Source: Ophiostoma sp. CBS 140.51
Taxonomy: Eukaryota > Ascomycota > Sordariomycetes > Ophiostomatales > Ophiostomataceae
Direction of reading: 5' to 3'
Assembly: GCA_029298735.1 (NCBI GenBank)
Contig: JANSLP010000355.1
Location: 1-32,285, forward strand
Length of the DNA stretch: 32,285 nucleotides
Shown here: positions 28,470 through 32,285 of the stretch, piece after piece
Layout of the letters: the number at the start of each line of letters is the position of its first letter
How positions within the stretch are numbered: the stretch's first letter is position 1
Program-made: the position numbers and the translations under genes
The notes under the pieces: generated by a model
Databases searched by the model: none
What the model was told of the DNA's origin: nothing
What the model saw: only the letters and a program-made list of their open reading frames with translations

Positions 28470-30174
28470 ATGGCGGAGAAAGTGGCCGACGCAGCAGTTG
28501 CGGGTGTTGAAACCGTCTCAGCACCAGCACCGGTTGTCGAGAAGAAGGAACCAGGAGCCCTCCAGAATGACGACATCTCCAAATATACCCCAGCCGACAC
28601 CAAAACCTCCGAAAATCAACCTGAGGCTCAACCCAAGGCCGAGCCCAAGCAGCCTGTCCACATCAGTGCTCTGCCCAAATCCAACACGGAGTTTTCTGAC
28701 AACACTGCCTCCGGCTCCAACAATGGCGCCCCGGCCGGCTACACGCCGGTCAAGAAGTCGAACCGGCAACGCACAGCATTTGCTCTGGACAACTACTTTG
28801 CCGGACCCCGCGACATCTCCAAGCACTCCAAGTGGCCTCTCTTCCTGCAGATGCATGGCAGCATCTTGCCGCGTCTGATTGTACCGCTCTTCTTCTTGGG
28901 TGGCTGGGCCACGGCCGTCACTTGCATTTCCAAGTTTACCAGCGTGAATCGTAAGTACCCCAGCCTCCGACTCCAACGATATGCTTCCACTAATATCTCC
29001 AGTCGGAATTAGCAACACTGTTCTTACAATCACCGGTTTCGTGGTCGGTCTGAGTCTGAGCTTCCGTAGCGCCACGGCATATGAGCGCTACAGCGAGGGC
29101 CGTCGGTACTGGGCACAGCTCATCTTTGTGTCCAACAACCTGGCGCGCGTGTTCTGGTACCATGCCAAGACGCGCCCAGACCACAAGAACCGCGATATTT
29201 TGGCCAAACTGACGGCCATGAAGCTGGTTGTGGCGTTTGCCGTTGCCCTGAAGCACAAGCTGCGTTTCGAGCCGTACACAGACTATGAAGATCTGAGTGG
29301 ACTGGTCGGCCATCTCGACACCTTTGCCGGCAAAGCTACTGTGCACGACCCTGGCCGCAAGGAGGACAAGGACGGCGGTGGCCGCAGCCTGTTTAAGACA
29401 ATCGGTGAAAGTCTGGGTCTGTCCTTGGCCATGAGCAACCCGCGCAAGGCTATTAAGCAGTCCCAGCGGCCGCTCGGCAACTTGCCCCTCGAGATTGTTA
29501 ATTATCTCGCCTGCTTCGCCGACGAGCTCACTGACAACTGGCAACTCGAGAAGCCGCACTTCAACCCGCTATACAACAACATTACGGCCATGAACGAGAT
29601 TCTAATTGGCACCGAGCGTGTTTTGAATACGCCGCTGCCCATTGCCTACGCCATTGCCATTAACCAGATTACTTGGCTGTACGTCTGTCTGCTGCCCTTC
29701 CAGCTGCTCAACTCGCTTGACTGGGTCACCATCCCGGCCACGCTTGCTGCTGGATACATTATTCTGGGTTTGCTGTTTATCGGCCGTGAGGTTGAGAACC
29801 CTTTTGGTGACGACGTTAACGACCTGCCGCTGGACACGTACTGCGCACAGATTGCCGAGGAGATTGACCTGGTGGCCGCCAAGCCCAAGCCGACGGTCAA
29901 CGACTGGATTCACACGCTCAACAACAAGGTGCTGTGGCCGCTGAGCGCGACTGACTGCAATGTGTGGGAGACGCGTGGCCAGGAGGAGCTGTATGCGGCA
30001 CTGCGGACCAAGTTTGAGACGGGCTGCAACGGCATCAACAAGGGCCGTGGCGGCGGCAGCGACAGCATGGTGACGACAATCAACATTGAAAATAACGGGA
30101 GCCACAGCAGCGCCGTCCGTGAGTCGGAGAAGACGGAGAAGCCGAAGCCCAAGGTTGAGGTGGAGGCCGTTTAA
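28470..30174 (+). CDS. bestrophin-like anion channel (bestrophin/UPF0187 family membrane protein)
   Basis: Exons are 28470-28950 and 29003-30174 (52-bp intron, GTAAGT to CAG), giving 550 residues. Residues 1-105 are a disordered Pro/Lys/Glu-rich tail. The membrane part begins with HGSILPRLIVPLFFLGGW (about 135-152) and continues with the family signature SFRSATAYERYSEGRRYW after the intron. A C-terminal pair of hydrophobic segments (ITWLYVCLLPFQLL and ATLAAGYIILGLLFIG) is followed by REVENPFGDDVNDLPLD, the bestrophin-type acidic end of the last helix. Bestrophins are pentameric chloride/bicarbonate channels; fungal members are poorly studied and may sit in plasma or organelle membranes. The last 60 residues are low complexity. 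No neighbour suggests a partner. Confidence 0.9.
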
Positions 30175-30589
30175 GGGTGTCTAGTGACGTATTCAAGGAG
30201 AGTGTGGGTGCGGTTGGTGGTGATCAAATTGCATAAGCAGGGCGTAAAAGCGAATATCCTATCTTTTTAACTTGATCTTCCAGTCATGTTTTTGTATCCC
30301 TTTATTACTTATCTTCTTTCATAATTACAATATTTTTTATATGGGATGCAATAGGGACAACGAGTTCAGTGAGAAATGAATTCTAGGAAATAGAAGGCGA
30401 AAAACATCATCTCCTCCCCTGCCAATCCCCGGCCGTCTCCGGGTGTCGGGCACCGGCGCTAAGCACCCCAGCACAGGCAGGCACGGGATGCACTGCCTGC
30501 GCTCTCTTGTGCTTCCCTGTGTTTCCCTGTGCTGCCTTGTGCTCTCGACTTATAAATAAGGACCTGTTTACTTACGAGAGTCGTTTAAA
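30175..30589. other. 3' flank of the bestrophin gene and GC-rich upstream part of the relic
   Basis: AT-rich sequence to about 30400 should hold the bestrophin polyadenylation site. Then comes a GC-rich block (30415-30545) with an inverted repeat GCAGGCA/TGCCTGC near 30477-30502 and tandem-like CCCTGTG steps at 30515-30535. TATAAATA lies at 30551-30558, facing the degraded relic. Confidence 0.4.
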
Positions 30590-31435
30590 CTTTCTCTCTT
30601 TTGAGTGTTTTTTTTTAAATTTTATTTAATACTCGAATTCGTCAAGCGTAGTCTAAAAGTTTCACTAGAAACCTTTTTTCTTTTCTATTTTTTTTACGTC
30701 ATGGTTTCCAACACGTCAACTGGTAGAGGGAGACGAGTTGATCTAAACGCAGTGATCGCTCACGCCGTGGTAAATGGGCTCTAGGATCGGACGACCATCG
30801 ACCCTCACCGCGTCTAGAAGAAGCTAGCTCTAAATACTTAAAAAGCGAACGATCGGTATTATTAGATATAGAAAACGTGAGTTCGAATTTATCTTATATA
30901 GTTCTACAAACTTATATATAAGAATTTTATTGGTTTTCTAATCACTATAATTATATACACGATGGTTACCGGGCGGATAACTCGAACCTTTTAAATAACT
31001 ATTACTTTACTTTAACTAGGTTATAGGAAGTGTGTAAAGCTAAATATAAGATAATGTATACGAAATCTAAAGCGGAGAAAGCTTTATTCCTTACCTCACT
31101 TATAGGATATTAAATTAATGGTGTCGAGGAAGGACCCGAGTTTAAGTTAGGCTTTAAGCGGAGATACTATAAAAGGATAAATAAGAAATAGTACGTTTTA
31201 AAATCTCTATACTCCTTTATCCTCGCTATAATTAACCCTAGTTAAACCTAGATACCTTATGACGGAAAGGATAAAGAGCCCCGATAGCCTGCTACCGCCT
31301 TTATATACCTAGCCTATATTACACTAGCTCGTAAATATCCTCTCTGCCGAAGCGTTAAAAGGCTACTATAACATTAAGGATATTTTATCGCTAAAACCGC
31401 CCGAAGGTAAAGATGTCTAGGTTTTAGAATGGGCT
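30590..31435 (+). pseudogene. degraded coding relic, RIP-like, probably of a transposable element
   Basis: From 30742 to 31431 one plus-strand frame reads as protein-like sequence interrupted by ten stops: TAA at 30919, 31111, 31243, 31369, 31375 and 31408, and TAG at 31024, 31189, 31249 and 31285. TGA appears only at 31432. TAA/TAG are what RIP makes from CAA/CAG glutamine codons. The DNA is AT-rich and full of TA steps. Recognisable stretches include KSKAEKALFLTSLIGY and NGVEEGPEFKLGFKRRYYKR, which I cannot assign to a family. An ATG at 30701 opens another frame for 28 codons and is broken by TAG. A TATAAATA lies 143 bp upstream of that ATG. A transposon origin is inferred from the RIP pattern and the neighbouring LTR, not from a conserved motif. 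Confidence 0.6.
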
Positions 31436-31598
31436 GAGGAACGAAAGAGCCTGCCTGTTTTCCCAACATAGTCCGCTGAGGCTGCCATGGCTGTCCTCGT
31501 ATGTAGTCGCGCGCACCAAATTTCGGTGCATCAGATTACAGACAGAGACAGAGACCTTTCACCACACGATCAATTGCATGCCTACCTGAAGAAGGAGG
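31436..31598. other. short spacer between the relic and the solo LTR
   Basis: The base composition returns to balanced here. An inverted repeat GCACC-AAATTT-CGGTGC lies near 31516-31532. The purine-rich stretch just before the LTR (31589-31600) looks like a polypurine tract, but the target-site duplication shows it is flanking sequence. Confidence 0.35.
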
Positions 31599-32162
31599 AG
31601 TGCTGTTACAAAGGCACTTCCCAAAGGGTAAGAGACTCTGCTAGGTGATCAAGTCTAGGGGAGGGGTTCTTGCTCTGGTAAAACAGTGATAAGGTGTAAC
31701 GGTCGAACAATAGTCAACACGCGTAAGAGGGTTCTTCGTATGCAATGATGGCACAGGAATACAAGTTCATGTAGGTTTGTATTTCAGACAATCGGTAGCG
31801 ACTGAGTCTTCTATCTAGGTTAATGGGAGGAAGCCTCAGTCTTATATATCTACTCGTACTTCATAATGCTTCATAGCTCTTACTTCATTCCTGTATGAAG
31901 TTCATCCCTGCTTCATACCACTTCATACCTCTTAACTCATTTCCGTATGAAGTAACGTTTCTTCTTCCTGATTGGTCAGTTCCGTCCGTATCCCTGATTG
32001 GTTCTTTGTCCTGTGTCCTCGAAAGGCGGACGCCTTTCAGCCACAACTGCACCGCCGCCTTGTGTTGGTCGCATCATACTTCCTCCGTACCCGTTGAGGG
32101 GTCGGCCGTGTTGTCCTGGGCCCGTTGGTGAGGCCCGTGGGGGCCATATTCGTAACAAGTGC
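31599..32162. mobile_element. solo LTR of an LTR retrotransposon, with 5-bp target-site duplication
   Basis: The LTR spans 31604-32157 (554 bp) and ends in perfect 6-bp inverted repeats, TGTTAC and GTAACA, i.e. the TG...CA termini of LTR retrotransposons. AGTGC immediately precedes it (31599-31603) and immediately follows it (32158-32162), a 5-bp target-site duplication. Since both duplicated copies flank one LTR and no primer-binding site or internal region follows, this is a solo LTR left by recombination between two LTRs. Inside are TATATA at 31843-31848, a cluster of CTTCAT/ATGAAG words at 31859-31952, and two CCTGATTGG repeats (31968 and 31993). It is not AT-rich like the neighbouring relic, which suggests it escaped RIP or arrived later. 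Copia versus Gypsy type is undetermined. Confidence 0.85.
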
Positions 32163-32285
32163 AGGATTACGGTGAGGCTTAACAACGACGTTTTCTATTA
32201 TTTATTCATAGGAGTGCCTACCCACAATAATAATATATAAGTTTAAAATAGTTATACTTTTTAATAAAAAAAAACTATTTCGGAT
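32163..32285. other. AT-rich sequence to the window edge
   Basis: This is strongly AT-rich after about 32190, similar in composition to the relic left of the LTR. It is plausibly the continuation of the same degraded repeat region. No gene is seen. Confidence 0.35.

Noticed and set aside
27319..30459. The 12-mer GGGCACCGGCGC occurs at 27319-27330 and 30448-30459, on both sides of the bestrophin gene
   Set aside because: A single GC-rich 12-mer match without extended similarity is too little to call a repeat.
30960..31000. tRNA B-box-like string (GGTTCGAG) on the minus strand
   Set aside because: The flanking bases do not form a T stem and no A box or acceptor stem fits at the required distance.
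31589..31603. Purine-rich tract before the LTR taken as a polypurine tract of an internal retrotransposon region
   Set aside because: AGTGC, the last five bases before the LTR, recurs exactly after it as a target-site duplication, so this is flanking DNA and the LTR is solo.
31694..32157. LTR starting at TGTAACGG (31694)
   Set aside because: Its terminus is not an inverted match to GTAACA and no target-site duplication is present; the TGTTAC start at 31604 satisfies both.

Overview
The window is nuclear DNA of a filamentous ascomycete (Pezizomycotina, probably a Sordariomycete; genus not resolvable). This rests on short spliceosomal introns (52-80 bp, GT-rich donors, CAG acceptors), monocistronic genes with long intergenic spacers, typical fungal families (Zn2Cys6 regulator, 2EXR protein, AsaB/CmcJ-type oxidoreductase, HNH_2 nuclease, DAL5-like MFS carrier), and a decayed coding relic whose stops look like RIP (repeat-induced point mutation).

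Layout. 1-145: 5'-truncated fragment of a 28S rRNA gene on the minus strand, breaking into a homopolymer tract. 214-2158: a two-intron HNH endonuclease gene framed by two 56-bp near-identical direct repeats. 2285-7353: housekeeping block with the DEAD-box ribosome-biogenesis helicase MAK5 (-), the tRNA 2'-O-methyltransferase TRM7 (+) and a GNAT acetyltransferase (-). 8031-10514: a regulator with both a C2HC finger and a Zn2Cys6 cluster (-). 11081-11752: the complex I PSST/NDUFS7 subunit (+). 11959-13341: a secreted lipase (-). 13342-15883: 2.5 kb with no gene seen, holding a 60-bp tandem duplication.

15884-23729: a secreted M20 metallopeptidase (-) divergent from an MFS transporter (+), which converges on an AsaB/CmcJ-like oxidoreductase (-), then a MUP1-like amino-acid permease (-). 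25564-26991: a 2EXR-domain protein (+). 28470-30174: a bestrophin-like anion channel (+). 30590-31435: an unidentified relic whose reading frame is broken by ten TAA/TAG codons. 31599-32162: a solo LTR with perfect 6-bp terminal inverted repeats and a 5-bp target-site duplication.

How the genes fit together: there is no operon-like unit. MAK5 and TRM7 share a divergent promoter and both serve the translation machinery. The middle of the window is rich in secreted hydrolases and transporters, which suggests nutrient acquisition without proving co-regulation. The most unusual region is the left edge (rDNA fragment, repeat-framed HNH gene); the right edge is a graveyard of mobile DNA.
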